Assembly (NCBI RefSeq): GCF_914767665.1
Contig: NC_059502.1
Coordinates: 4,216,001-4,280,000 of the forward strand
Source of the DNA: Harmonia axyridis
Taxonomy: Eukaryota > Arthropoda > Insecta > Coleoptera > Coccinellidae
Length of the DNA stretch: 64,000 bases
Direction: 5' to 3'
Shown here: positions 1-11,088 of the stretch, in pieces
How the letters are laid out: each line of letters begins with the position of its first letter
How positions within the stretch are numbered: position 1 is the first letter of the stretch
Made by a program: the position numbers and the translations under genes
Notes under the pieces: model-generated
Seen by the model: the letters and a program-made list of their open reading frames with translations, nothing else
What the model was told of the DNA's origin: nothing
Database searches by the model: none

Positions 1-310
1 TTTTTTATTATTTCAGTCAATTCTACGTATAGAAAGAGGGGTGTTACTTGAGCAAACCCTATACCTAAAATGAATACTTTAAGAGTTATAGGGGAAGAAC
101 TTTAAATGAGGAAGTAGTAAAAACTTCTCTAAAAAAATCTTGAATTTCTAGAGGTACACCTATTTAAGATATGATGAAGAAGATAACTAAACAGCTAAAC
201 TTAAAGATTTCAGAATACACCGAAAAGATTCACTTCGTAACCTTCGTTAAAAAAAAATTTAATGAAAGAAACCTTGGTTTAAAATGACATTGAACTGACG
301 ACAATCCTAC

Positions 311-392
311 CTGCAGATATGAAACCTTTAGCCATGGCTTGAGCCATCTTTCCACCACCAATAAATCCAATTTTCAGTAAATTATTGGCCAT
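311..392 (-). CDS. P5cr: Pyrroline-5-carboxylate reductase, first coding exon (gene runs off the left edge)
   Basis: The exon reads 27 codons from an ATG at 392 and contains KIGFIGGGKMAQAMAKGF, the N-terminal Rossmann-fold glycine motif of pyrroline-5-carboxylate reductase, which reduces P5C to proline with NAD(P)H. It ends in ATATCTGCAG followed by the donor GTAGGA (starting at 310), so the exon closes in phase 1 and the rest of the gene lies to the left of the window. Positions 1-310 are therefore intron, and nothing else is visible in them. The family call rests on this one exon: GxGxxA-type NAD(P)-binding loops occur elsewhere, but the FIGGGKMAQA..KGF spacing is characteristic of P5CR. 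Confidence 0.8.
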
Positions 393-521
393 ATTTTCCA
401 CTTTTTCGAAAAAAATTTGTTTTTAAATACCAAACACAAGCACTTTGGACTAACTAGATCATCTCGTTTTTGAACTGTTCTCTGATCAATACAACGCTGA
501 TAATGTGCAGGGTTAATAGTA

Positions 522-931
522 TTATCTCCAAGAAAACAAATAAATATTGATAACAACTTGCATTTGGAAAATATTGGAAGCTACCTTCACAAAACTGATA
601 TTTGAGTATTTGAGCTTTCTCTTTTCGAGATAAAGTTGTGTACATTTAGATTGAAAAAGAATATCTCCAAATGGAATATGAATTTTCATTGGTAAACTAT
701 TATTGAAATTCAAGACGATACAATTGTTCAATTGATTTGGAGTATGAACTATAATGTGAGTGAATTGTCTTGAACTGTTTGTAGAATTAGTTTGGCGAAG
801 TTTGTTAGGAATGATAAGGAGTATGATCGAGTTGTTCCGGTTTTGTAATAAGATTTCCCAGAATTGATGGGAAATTTGCATGTTGTAAGGAAAATTCACG
901 TAATGATTTAATTTCTTCGAAAAAAATGTCT
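522..931 (-). other. Unassigned ORF pair, possibly a small decayed gene
   Basis: Two overlapping minus-strand frames look less random than the surrounding AT-rich DNA. One starts at an ATG near 928 (begins MQDIFFEEIKSLREFSLQHA) and stops after about 43 codons. The other frame stays open through the same DNA for about 125 codons to 522 and passes a possible donor (GAAG then GTAGCT) near 590. A single-base frameshift would join them. I recognise no family. It could be a decayed gene, a 5' untranslated exon of the P5CR gene downstream, or chance. Confidence 0.2.
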
Positions 932-1964
932 TGCATATTTAACTCCTAATCCCCACCTTCAACGTTATTAATCTCGAAATTTTTAAATAAATATCAAAAT
1001 AAAAATGTAAATGAATATCTAGTGACTGGATTTTTGAAACCTGGGTCTTTCTATCCGAACTCAAATGCAATTTTTGAAGATTTAAAACTCTATACTGGAA
1101 GTACTAGAATTTCGTTGGCACAATCATAGTTGATTATTTATTATTTCTGTCCAAATTTTCTTTTATGTTTTTAATTATCTCTAATTTTGAATTCCCTAAA
1201 GTTCAGTTACACTTTTTGCTACATTATACCGAATATAAATTCAATTATCTATAATATTGATAAACTGGAATCTATAAAAACTCTGGAATATAAATTAAAA
1301 GATCATTTCTTTCAGATAGCACTCAATGAAATTCACATTTTTCTGAAAGAAGTTTTAGATATCATGAAAATCTGTACCATACAGTTCGTAAATGTGACTA
1401 ATTTAGCTATTTCAATACTATTCTCATCCGAATATCTCGATATTTTTCTTAAAAAAAAATTAAAAGCGCGTTATTCCCATAGCTATTTCTGTTAATCTTA
1501 GAATCTGATACCAGTGTAGAAATCCGCTGTTTAAGGGTCAGAAATAAATCTTTGATTAAAAAAAAAAACCCATGCGAAAAACTCAATATATCTCAAAAAA
1601 AAATTAAAAACGCGTTATTCCCATAGTAAATTCGCATGTGTTGCCATTAATAACTCCATCCTTCTCAACACCTCTCTTTGATAGTCTGCAAAGCGATGCG
1701 AGTAGAAGCCACGTGAGGGCCAGTCCATGTCTATGGAAGAATCTGATCGCAGGTAAATATTCATCTTGGAAAATTCTTCATTTAATTGAAACTATGTAAG
1801 AAATGAGGTAAGGGTATGCAATGCAGTATTTATTTATTACGAATTAATTAAAAACATTGTATTTTACGAGAGTTTATTTAGTGTATATTTTTTTCCACTA
1901 AAATAACGCATAAAATGAAAATTATTTCTCAAAAAAATTATGAAACTAGTTATTTTTCACTTTT
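932..1964. other. Intergenic stretch with one short direct repeat
   Basis: AT-rich DNA with no convincing gene. A 35-base motif, a run of A followed by cgcgttattcccatag, occurs twice about 143 bp apart (near 1450-1485 and 1593-1628), which suggests a small local duplication. Open frames here, including a 102-codon plus-strand frame at 1187-1495, have low-complexity composition and no recognisable motif. Confidence 0.5.
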
Positions 1965-2263
1965 TTCTTCTTATTGAGAAGGCGTACCACCTCCTTTCTC
2001 TGGTCTATGTCTCCTGTGACGTGGATTGCCACCTACCTCACCTTTTACGTTGGTGGTCGTCCGATGAGTCTTCTTTCGAGGGGTTTGTTATCCCTGGTGA
2101 TCTTTGCCATTCTGTCCACATGCTGCTTCCACTCTCTACGCCTCTTCCTTATCAATCTGACCACAAAGTCCACTTGGTACTTCTCTCTTATAACAGAATT
2201 TCTCTCTCTGTCCGCCAGTTTGTATCGTGTTATTGTTCTTAGGGTCTCTGTGAGATTTTTCAT
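1965..2263 (-). mobile_element. Relic of the C-terminal end of a LINE reverse transcriptase
   Basis: The minus-strand frame at 2045-2263 encodes VIREKYQVDFVVRLIRKRRR followed by EWKQHVDRM and ends at RLIGRPPT before a stop. The pattern R-R-R-x-W-x-x-H-V-x-R-M plus GRPP(T/K) is the usual C-terminal tail of endonuclease/reverse-transcriptase LINEs that are abundant in insects. After the stop, similarity-like residues (HVTGDIDQRKEVVRLL) continue to about 1965, so the copy carries internal stops. No reverse transcriptase core, endonuclease or poly(A) tail is visible: this is a short dead 3' fragment. It directly abuts the decayed end of the zinc-finger array. Confidence 0.65.
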
Positions 2264-2364
2264 TCGAATGGATACTTTTTATATGTCTTTTAAGGGTTTT
2301 TTCACGCTTCAAACATACTCACATGAGTGACATTTATGATGTTTTTTATTCAAATGAACAGAAT
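2264..2364 (-). pseudogene. Decayed zinc-finger units beyond the stop codon of the finger gene
   Basis: Downstream of the stop of the zinc-finger gene, the DNA still resembles its repeat unit (HKCHSCEYV, then a stop, then residues like KKPLKDI; another frame reads IHSNEK). The 22-base segment caaatgaacagaatctatat, typical of each finger, occurs both just before and just after the stop. This means the array once had at least one more finger, now cut off by a frameshift or stop and then by the LINE fragment. Confidence 0.6.
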
Positions 2365-4358
2365 CTATATGCCTTTTGCATAATTTTTTGAATTTTTTTT
2401 CAAATGAACAGAATCTATATGCTTTTGTAAGTGAACTTTTTGGTTGAATGCATAATCACATAAGTTACATTTATGTTCTTTTTTATTCAAATGGACAGAA
2501 TCTATATGCCTTTTGAGGTTAATTGTGTAATTGGTTGCATAATCACATAAGTGACATTCATGTTCTTTTTTATTCAAATGGACAGAATTCATATGAATTT
2601 TGAGAGAACTTTTATGGTTGACTGCATAATCACATAAGTTACATTTATGTTCTCTTTTATTTAAATGGACAGCATCCATATGAATTTTGAGAGAACTTTT
2701 ATGGTTGACTGCATAATCACATAAGTTACATTTATGTTCTCTTTTATTTAAATGGACAGCATCCATATGAATTCTGAGTTGAAATTTTTGCTTGGCTGCA
2801 TGATCACATAAGTTACATTTATGTTCTCTTTTATTTGAATGTACAGTATCTATATGCTTTTTTAAGTGAACTTTTTGGTAGGATGCATAATCACATAAGT
2901 GACATTTATGTTCTTTCTTATTCAAATGGACAGAATCCATATGAATTTTGAGATGAGCTTTATTCTTGGCGGCAAAATCACAGAAGTTACATTCATGTTC
3001 TCTTTCATTTGAATGTACCCTATCTATATGCTTTTTTATGTGAACTTTTTGGGTGGATGCATAATCACATAAGTGACATTCAAATTCTTTTATGTTCAAA
3101 TGGACAGAATCTATATGCTTTTTGAGGTTATTTTTCCTATTGGCTGCATGATCACATAAGTGACATTTATGTTCTTTTTTATTCAAATGGACAGAATTCA
3201 TGTGAATTTTGACAGCACTTTTATGGTTGGATGCATAATCACATAAGTTACATTTATGTTCTCTTTTATTCAAATGGATAGTATCTATATGATCTTGAAG
3301 GGATTTTTTCTGGCTTGCAGCATACTCACATAAGTGACATTTAAATTCTTTTATGTTCAAATGGACAGTATCTATATGCTTTTCGAGATGAACTTTCTGC
3401 TTGGCTGCATAATCACATAAGTGACATTTATGTTCTTTTTTATTCAAATGGACAGAATTCATGTGAATTTTGACAGCACTTTTATGGGTGGATTCATAAT
3501 CACATAAGTGACATTCAAATTCTTTTATGTTCAAATGGACAGAATCTATATGCTTTTTGAGGTTATTTTTCCTATTGGCTGCAAACTCACATAAGTGACA
3601 TTTATGTTCTTTTTTATTCAAATGGACAGAATTCATGTGAATTTTGACAGCACTTTTATGGTTGGATGCATAATCACATAAGTTACATTTATGTTCTCTT
3701 TTATTTAAATGGATAGTATCTATATGATCTTGAAGGGATTTTTTCTGGCTTGCAGCATACTCACATAAGTGACATTTAAATTCTTTTATGTTCAAATGGA
3801 CGGTATCTATATGCTTTTTGAGATGAACTTTCTGCTTGGCTGCATAATCACATAAGTTACATTTATGTTCTCTTTTATTCGAATAGAGAACAGCATCTAT
3901 ATGCCCTTCGAGATTGCTTTTCTGGTTGAAAGCAACTTCCCCTGTTTCATATTTAAAAGACGATCTTATTCCATTCTCATCGGTGTAATGCTGAACAATA
4001 TCTATGATTTCAGTCTTTTTATCCTCAATATGCCCCCCATCAGTCGTGTACTGAAAACTAGAACCAAAAAAATAATTTTAACATTTTCATTTTTAATTAT
4101 AAGAGGTTTGAAGAGAAAACAATTTCAAAAAACAATGGAAATTTTCATTCAAAAAGATATTTCAATGGAATATTTCACAAAGTGTAACATCTCTGTAAAA
4201 AGTATTGTTGCTTGACTACATTGATTTTCCTAGTTAAAAAAAAATATAAGTATAGTATAATCAATAATCGATTGAGTGATCGAAACTTGCAAGCAGGGCA
4301 ATGGGAAGATCGCAAGCAATGGATTCTAGGCATCGGACAACGTCGTCGCACGTTTTAA

Positions 4359-4409
<51 letters not shown>

Positions 4410-4447
4410 TCGTGAATCTATATTTATAGTACGACTGTTATCTGGAG

Positions 4448-4483
<36 letters not shown>

Positions 4484-5143
4484 CAATAATACTTCATTTC
4501 ATAGAAATTATTATCTTCAAAATTTAATCAACACAATTTCAAAATGAACTTTGAGAATAAGGATCTTGTGTCTGTGTATCCTAGGGTATTTGAATTATTG
4601 TTAAATATAAAAATTATTATTAAATTGTAACTAAATATTTCACATTATTCGGAACAAAAAAGAAAGTCAACATATTCTGACATTTTCATTTAAATCAAGA
4701 GATTAAGACTAATAGGGAGTTGCCTTGTAAACATCATATGTGAAATCAATCGGATTAAAGGCACACAACAGACTCTTTTTTAAAGATCTATCAGTTACGA
4801 GCTTATTTTGGACTCTTCCTATGGCTAAAAAACGAACAAGAAAAAATTAGAGAACAAAAACTACAAACAGAATTAATACCAAAACAGATCAGTGTAGAAA
4901 TAATTAAAAATTTCAAAATCGCAAAAACACATCTACTTAACTGAAGAGACAATAAGCCATTTTCTTTCTGAAATAACTTTCTTCAAAATGAAAAAAGTGG
5001 AAGTGAAAAAAGTTAAAATTTGGCCTACAGTATCAAGAAACAATAATGAATGCTTACTCCAAGTCAAATGAGTTGCCTTTTTCATAGCTATCATCATCTT
5101 CTCCCATTTCCATCTTTACTCTGTGATGATTGATTATTTTCAT
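2365..5143 (-). CDS. Poly-C2H2 zinc-finger protein (17 or more tandem fingers)
   Basis: The last exon (2365-4057) encodes 17 well-formed fingers of the form C-x2-C-x12-H-x4-H. Each is followed by a 7-residue linker (typically LNKKEHK), giving a 29-residue, 87-bp period. One further degenerate finger sits at the N-terminal side (VAFNQKSNLEGHIDAV). The open frame extends upstream to an acceptor CTAG at 4058-4061. A candidate first coding exon at 5058-5143 (starts MKIINHHRVKMEMGEDDDSY, acidic, donor GTAAGC) joins it in frame as FDLD-FQYTTDGG across a 1 kb intron. The exon-1 start could instead be a splice acceptor (CCTAG precedes the ATG), so more 5' exons are possible. No ZAD, BTB or KRAB-like domain is visible. 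Such proteins usually bind DNA in the nucleus; the target is unknown. The fingers are strikingly similar to one another, see findings. Confidence 0.8.
2400..3905 (-). repeat. 87-bp coding tandem repeat encoding the zinc fingers
   Basis: The 87-bp unit recurs about 17 times. At a higher level, a block of fingers (SQKKSLQDHIDTIH, then NHKSAVKIHMNSVH, then NRKNNLKKHIDSVH) occurs twice with almost identical DNA (around 3100-3350 and 3540-3790), and the NHKSSLKIHM finger is duplicated side by side (2580-2770). This indicates recent segmental duplication or gene conversion inside the exon. Confidence 0.9.
4363..4405. repeat. (AT)n microsatellite
   Basis: About 21 uninterrupted AT units inside the zinc-finger gene's intron. 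Confidence 0.97.
4451..4481. repeat. (AT)n microsatellite, second tract
   Basis: About 15 AT units, 46 bp after the first tract in the same intron. Confidence 0.97.
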
Positions 5144-6351
5144 CTAGGAAAATTTTTGAGTATGTTTCCACTTTTGACTTCAACACTTTTTTAATTGTGA
5201 AAATAAATATGTACAAGTTCAAATCGAGAACTGTTTGTTTCTCTCTCTCTCTCTTCTTTTATTAGTCTTATTAATCCGACAGCTTGGCCATGTGTTCAAC
5301 CAAAGACTAGTAATCTGTGGTTCAACTGTTTGTTTTGTACATAGATAAACTTCTTCTTCTCTTCCTTTATCTGTGCCTGGCTACTGATTCTGGCATTCTG
5401 CTTTGTGTTTGTGTGATATTCTACAAATATTTATATTTTTAAATCATTTAAATGGTTATGAGTCGTTCGAATCGCTATTGTTCAGTTCCTCAGTGTTCTT
5501 CCTGGGAAAAAAAAGTTCAAATATCAATTTCCATGCTTTCCTTCAAACTGGTGATGAATATCGTGTAGGAAATTGTGGAGTAAAGTGCTGATGGATTGAC
5601 AAAAAGCTAGGCAACTGAAACTCAAAATCGGTAAAGCAGTGACAAGAAATATGAAAGTATGTTCTTTGCATTTTATCGAGTACCTACACATGAAATTTTG
5701 GGTTATATTTATGTTCGACACAAAGTTTTTGAAAAAGACTGCTGTGCCTTCCAGAAATCTTCCTGTTGATAGATAGCGGGAATTCGAGAATTTCTGAAGA
5801 GCGCCACCTTACAGAACTCTGGTGAAGCAGAACACCAAAGCAACAGGTGGATATCTCAAAAAGTCTGAAGCAAAATCGAATCAGTACCATAGAAATATAA
5901 TATATTATATTTCTATGATCAGTACATACAACAGGGATTCTATGCACCTTTCACCGCACGCTCCGCACCGGTGTGAATTTATCGAACGCATTATTAGAAT
6001 TAATGATATTTTTCCTAAGAACATCTTAAAAGCATAGACATATAATTAAATCTAAGTCTATGTTTAAAAGATGCTGTTAGGTCAACAAAATTTACATAGA
6101 TGGCGTACTGTCAAAATAGAAATTTTTCCAAAATATAATACGTTTCGCGAATTTGCAACTGATTTTTAATTTTATTTCAACTGAATTGATAATTTTTCAA
6201 TTTCTATCTCATTCCATTCGAGAGTTATCAATTTTGACAACGAATTTCAATATAATTTTCCATGATAAATAATATATATAATAAATAAAATCACATCAAA
6301 AAAATTTCTCATGCTAACCTTTTACGAATGAACACTCATAACAAAAAACAA
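5144..6351. other. Intergenic region between the zinc-finger and kinesin genes
   Basis: No gene recognised. It contains a CT-rich stretch (5236-5260), the first arm of a dispersed repeat (5755-5890) and, right beside it, a perfect 30-bp palindrome at 5888-5917 (catagaaatataata and its complement). Short open frames are unsupported. Any promoter of the zinc-finger gene should lie at the low-coordinate end of this stretch, but no motif decides it. Confidence 0.5.
5755..5890 (+). repeat. Dispersed repeat, copy 1 (inverted with respect to copy at 7685)
   Basis: The segment from tagcgggaattcgagaattt through gcgccaccttacagaactct and ggtgaagcagaacaccaaag to gcaaaatcgaatca reappears as its reverse complement at about 7685-7800 with few mismatches. 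The family is unknown; it is non-coding and could be a SINE or MITE fragment. Confidence 0.75.
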
Positions 6352-6357
6352 TTTATT
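6352..6357 (-). terminator. Polyadenylation signal AATAAA of the kinesin-6 gene
   Basis: AATAAA on the minus strand, 48 bp after the stop codon at 6405. Confidence 0.7.
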
Positions 6358-6404
6358 TACATGACAAAATACACAGTAGAAACGAATCAATTAAAATAAG
6401 GCAA

Positions 6405-9400
6405 TCAATTTGTAAAGATCTGGTTTGGAAGAGAACAACGTTTCTTCCTCACGCTCCCATCCAATTCTTGAGACTCCTCAACATCTTTCTTCTCAAAATC
6501 TTCCTCCTCAAAGTCTTTCTCCTCAAAACTTTTCTCACTTGCCTTTGTATTAATTTTCAATTTCAATTCGTCAATCCTCTTTCTGAGGTCAAATATGGTT
6601 TTTTGACGCTCCGCAATCTGGTCTTCTTGTGTACGTACTTTCCTCCTCCATTTATCTATTTCTTCTTCCTCTTCTTCTTCTTCTTCCATCTCTTCATCAG
6701 AACTGACAAGATTGACGGTCTCAACTTTATAAGGATCGGAATCTGATTCTTCATCCGAACTCACATTTATGACTTCTTCACTTGAGGACTCATCTGGTTC
6801 ATCTTCTGAGAGGCCATACCTCTGCATGATTTCTGACTTAATTGCCTAAAAATTATATTTCTGTTAGGAATCCAATCCGGATTTAAAAAAACCGAATATA
6901 AAATAGGCTTGACAGGTTTTCAAATCCTATCAAATTATTCTGTGTAATTTTCTAAAATACTACTAGAAATTTTTTTTTTTGAGAAGAATAGATAATAATT
7001 TTTAGTGATTGTCAGATACCAACCATACCTGTAATTTCCTTTCATTATCTTCCATCAGTCCTTTTCTCAGTGCCAAAATTTCATACTCCATCTCTTCTTT
7101 CCGGTCTTCCTGTATTTGATTATATTCCGATATAATTTCATTCCTCATCAATTCGATTTCTTTCATTTGGTTCATATCCTCCATCTCCAGTTGTTCGACA
7201 ATTTCAGCTAATTCATTCTTCAGCTTCTCCAATCGATTCTCTTTCTCAGTTCCTATAGCGGTATCTAATCTTTGGCTCAGAAGTTGGGTAATCCTTTCGC
7301 TCCTCCTAACAGGCACCGATGGGGGTTTACTGACCACAATGTCTTTGGCGATTGCGGAAAAGTTCAAAACGTGTTGGGTTTCTTCCCAAAGTTCTTTGCA
7401 GGGGTTAATATTGACTATCATACATATGTCCTCTAGCCCAGACAGTGCATTTTGGAATAACTGAGTCAATTTTGATTCTCTGAACGGAATGATGTTCTGT
7501 TTGGAATATTGCTGGGCTTTCCTCACGGCTTGAAATAAATTTTAACATGAAGAAATATCCAATAAGTATAAATGCAATAGGTTTGTTTCAACCCCAAAGA
7601 AGAATTTGTTATGATAAGATAAAAATGTTCAGACAAAGCTAGTGCTTGGTTGTGCTTAAGATGCATAGAATACCTGGTGTGTGCAGTGATTCGATTTTGT
7701 TTCAGACTTTTTGAGATATCTACCTGTTGCTTTGGTGTTCTGCTTCACCAGAGTTCTGTAAGGTGGCGCTCTCCAGAAATTTTCGAATTCCCGCTATATG
7801 GCTGGCGCCGTTTAAAAATGAAATACTGATTTTAAACTTTACAAACTTTCACAATAAATCACAATTCAGTTCTTATCGAATGTTTAATGAGATGAATGGT
7901 ATATAATGACAGAGTATAATAAAATAATAATAATAATAGTCAAAGGTCACGAGAGCCGAGAATCGAGAGAAATGTCAAATATAAACGATGTATGCGCCAT
8001 CTGGAATTGACGCGATCCCTCTAAATCAAGTAGGCATAAATTTGAAAAATCTCCTATTTTGTCTTTAAGTTTTACAGCTATAAATAGACACACCATGCAC
8101 ACACCACTATGCATCTCCGTTGTGCTTTTACAAATGATACAATTGGGCCAAAAGAGATTGCATCTACTTCAAATATTTTCTGGGATTACAGAGTGGAACA
8201 ATTTTAGGTGCGAGAAGAATATAAGAATATATGAAATGTGCTTCAAATAAATTGTGCACTAACTTGATGTTGACAGATTACTTGAAATGAATTCTTGGAA
8301 CAATACAACTACCTTTCTCCTTACTATAGGACGGTTAGATAGTGCTCGCAAATCGGTATTGGAACTATCACAAACAGACAAATGGACAAACGGTCAGTTT
8401 TGGGAACGTTTCAAACCTAATAACAACAATAATTGTCGGCTTACCTGCTATGCACCTGCCCAAGACCAACAACGAAGTATTGATGTTATTAGATTCCTTC
8501 AATCTATCTCCGACATTCAAAGTTTTCTTAGAACGTTCGGCCCCCGCTAAATCACAAAAATTGAAATGGCTGATATGGCTCTCCTCTTCAAAGTCCTTCC
8601 CTGTCTGAGTTAGCCATATCGTGAATATCGAATGCGACCTGCTTGAATGACTATTGATGTTCGTTTTGGCATAGTTGAGATGGTGTAAGCCGTACTGGAG
8701 AACTTGGTACGCTTCCAAGCCCGAAGTGACATGCACGATTGTGAGATTCTTCACGTAGGTTTTACCATTGGCACAGCCCAATTTCAGCTTTTCCTTCTTC
8801 ATTTCTTTCGTTTGGAGTAGATCGTAAATGTGCTCATTATAAATTTCGGCGAAGGAGACCCACAGACTGACGGATAAAGATGGGCAATTGTCAGCTAATG
8901 TAGCTCCTGGGAATCCACTCAGGCGATTCTTCATACCTCTAAATATTGAGTATTCACATTATTAAAGGAATGAAATTCTACAAATTGGTTTATTGTAGAA
9001 TACCAAGTTACTTGATGAGTCCCAGGCCTGACACATACATGGCACCGTTTTAAATGACCTCTCTATAGAGGAAATTAATCTGTTCAAATTCTAGTTATGA
9101 TAAAAGAATTATTTAAAGAGTTTTAAGAGTTTAGAGAGCCTTTTTTGGATATTTACTAACAGAAATAGTCAAAATCGAACCCCTGTGTATCTTCAAATCA
9201 AAATATCTGAAATACTTTGAATTAGAACATAACTGAACTATTACTCACTCATAGGTATTGATGTGTTCACATTTGGCACTATTTGACCATTTGAAATTTA
9301 AAATTTCCTCTTTAAATTGTCTTTCTTTGATAATCTCATCCTCTGTTAATCTTATGATCTTGCCATAAGGAACAGGTTTGTATATAGGCGCTTCTTTTAT

Positions 9401-10404
9401 ATCAGGAAGTGAACTAAAGATATATTCTAAGGACCGAGGTAATAAACCAGGCATTTCAGCTGTTCCAACAATGGTATACGTTTTGCCTGTAAAAAGACAT
9501 TTCTCATTACATTGAATGAAGAATTCAATTCCAACTTGCCAGAGCTTGAAACACCATAAGTCAGAAGTGTGGAATTTTGACCATTAATAAATTTCAGTAG
9601 CTTTGGTTTAACCAGTTCACTGAATATTTCGGCCTGGGTTGTTTTGGGTTCAAATATTTTTGTGAAATTATATTTCTTCATGATAATATCATCTTTTGTG
9701 TTCCTTGTCCCCTCTGGGATTTTGGAAATAATTGTTTGGGGGTCTGGAACTTTGTATAAATCTTTGAACTCTTGAATGCCATCCTTTATTCTCAAATAGA
9801 TATGGAGATGGTCATCGTCCTATAACAAAATATGTTTAACTTTAAAACTAATTAAAATTATAGATGATTGAAAACAACTAAAATTCATAATATCTAAATA
9901 AAACTAGTGCTGTAACAGTTTCACATGGAATACAATAATTAGGATTCATACATACGAAAAAAAGATCTGAAAAACACATAAAGTGACATGAATTTTGTGT
10001 AGAGAAACCTTAATCATATGGAAAAACATAAAAACAATTCGTTTTTTTAAGAATGCAAAAAGGAAACCATTTGATAATTTTGTCTCAATAACTATAATGG
10101 ATAATCAATTTCCACATCGTTATGCTTTGATATTTCAATTTTTATTGTTGGTCCCAATCGAAAAAAAATATTTGACAATATTAATGATAGGATTTCTGAA
10201 AAACCAAAGTATATTTTTATGTTCAAACAGAATATGAGACTATTTTTTTAGAATATTACGATCACAGTATTATTGTAAAATACGACGGGGCCAATTATTC
10301 TAAGTGAAATAACTCACTGAAAACGAGTCTATCTCTTCATCAACATTTATCAGTTGGCCAGCAAGAACGCTTGAATCAAGAGCTTTCAATGTTGTGAATC
10401 TCAT
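6405..10404 (-). CDS. sub: Kinesin-6 family motor, subito/KIF20A type
   Basis: Six exons join in phase to about 679 residues: 10318-10404, 9540-9819, 9486-9249, 8445-8938, 7029-7528 and 6405-6845. The motor domain (about residues 50-460) shows the P-loop GVSSSGKT (K124), then GTAEMPGLLPRSL, a kinesin-6 trait; switch I NSHSSRSHS (about 297), switch II DLAGAE (about 331), GDRLKESNNINTSLLVLGRC, and PFRESKLTQLFQ. A coiled coil (about 470-535) and a very acidic, serine-rich tail with a second coiled segment follow. Drosophila subito (about 630 residues) has the same layout. Family members cross-link and organise spindle-midzone and acentrosomal spindle microtubules. The P-loop exon ends with a GC donor (GCAAGT), leaving a 53-bp GC-AG intron; no other splice keeps GKTYT in frame. 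Intron 4 (7529-8444) holds a dispersed repeat. A pavarotti/KIF23 assignment is less likely because KIF20-like residues flank the P-loop. Confidence 0.9.
7685..7805 (-). repeat. Dispersed repeat, copy 2, inside kinesin intron 4
   Basis: Reverse complement of 5755-5890 (tgattcgattttgtttcaga through accagagttctgtaaggtgg to aattcccgctatat). The two copies form inverted arms about 1.8 kb apart, with kinesin exons 5 and 6 between them. Confidence 0.75.
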
Positions 10405-10550
10405 TTTTATACATATCACATTCAATCAAATAACCACAATGATTGTATGAAAAGTTCATATACAACTAGGAAGGAAAATTGAAAAAGTCAACAATTATTA
10501 TGCTGTTAAATTTGAAAAGTCTTGTTGAAAATAAACGTTGGATGAGGAAG

Positions 10551-10558
10551 TGACGTCA
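10551..10558. promoter_or_regulatory. CRE-like palindrome TGACGTCA upstream of the kinesin-6 gene
   Basis: A perfect CREB/ATF consensus site lies 147 bp upstream of the kinesin ATG, in the gap between that gene and the 3' end of the TTC27-like copy A. Position fits a promoter; function is inferred. The same octamer also occurs at 12125-12132 inside an intron, so one match alone is weak evidence. Confidence 0.4.
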
Positions 10559-10990
10559 CTGCACCACAAATTTATTTGTTCTTCTCTAATGAAGATTGGC
10601 TATAACCATGTCAAATCGACCTTTTTTTCTAAGAAATAAACTAGTGTTTGAAGTTCAAACATTCATCCCAGTCCATTATCTGATGTTTTCTAAATGGAAA
10701 CCAAAAATCATAGCGCCCCCTGGAGACTATATGACCAATCTACCAAACAAGTACTTTATCGACCTGTTCTAGTTACAAAGTTTTGCCATTCTGAACAGAA
10801 TAATTCTTTTTAATTTCGAACGAAACAAACATCAAATATAGAATTGTGATCTTAAATTTTGTAAATCAGTTTATTCAAACATATATTTGTGATGAAGTTG
10901 ACTTTAGAAATATGTATTTGCAAAATACCAAATTTTCTTCTCCGACATCAAGGGTATGAACATAAGAAATGAAAAACATATTGAAAATAA

Positions 10991-10996
10991 TTTATT
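10991..10996 (-). terminator. Polyadenylation signal AATAAA of TTC27-like copy A
   Basis: AATAAA on the minus strand, about 90 bp after the stop codon at 11089. Confidence 0.6.
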
Positions 10997-11088
10997 TTGA
11001 TAGTTTTCTATAGATGTACATGTTCTATTAATAAAATTGCTTTTTACAATTTTTCGATACAGCCAGATATCGAAAATCAAAATATATT

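Noticed and set aside
2365..3900. Regular repeat array that could be mistaken for CRISPR
   Set aside because: The period is a coding 87 bp unit, spacers are not unique, and every unit translates to a C2H2 finger.
3865..4215. Plus-strand 116-codon frame
   Set aside because: Antisense of the zinc-finger exon and its intron edge.
6468..6746. Plus-strand 92-codon frame rich in Phe and Leu
   Set aside because: Antisense of the acidic Glu/Asp tail of the kinesin.
8287..8608. Plus-strand frames of 87-88 codons
   Set aside because: Antisense shadows of kinesin exon 4.
9534..9540. Alternative GT donor (GTTGGA) for kinesin exon 2
   Set aside because: It shifts the frame and destroys the GKTYT motif; the GC donor restores it exactly.
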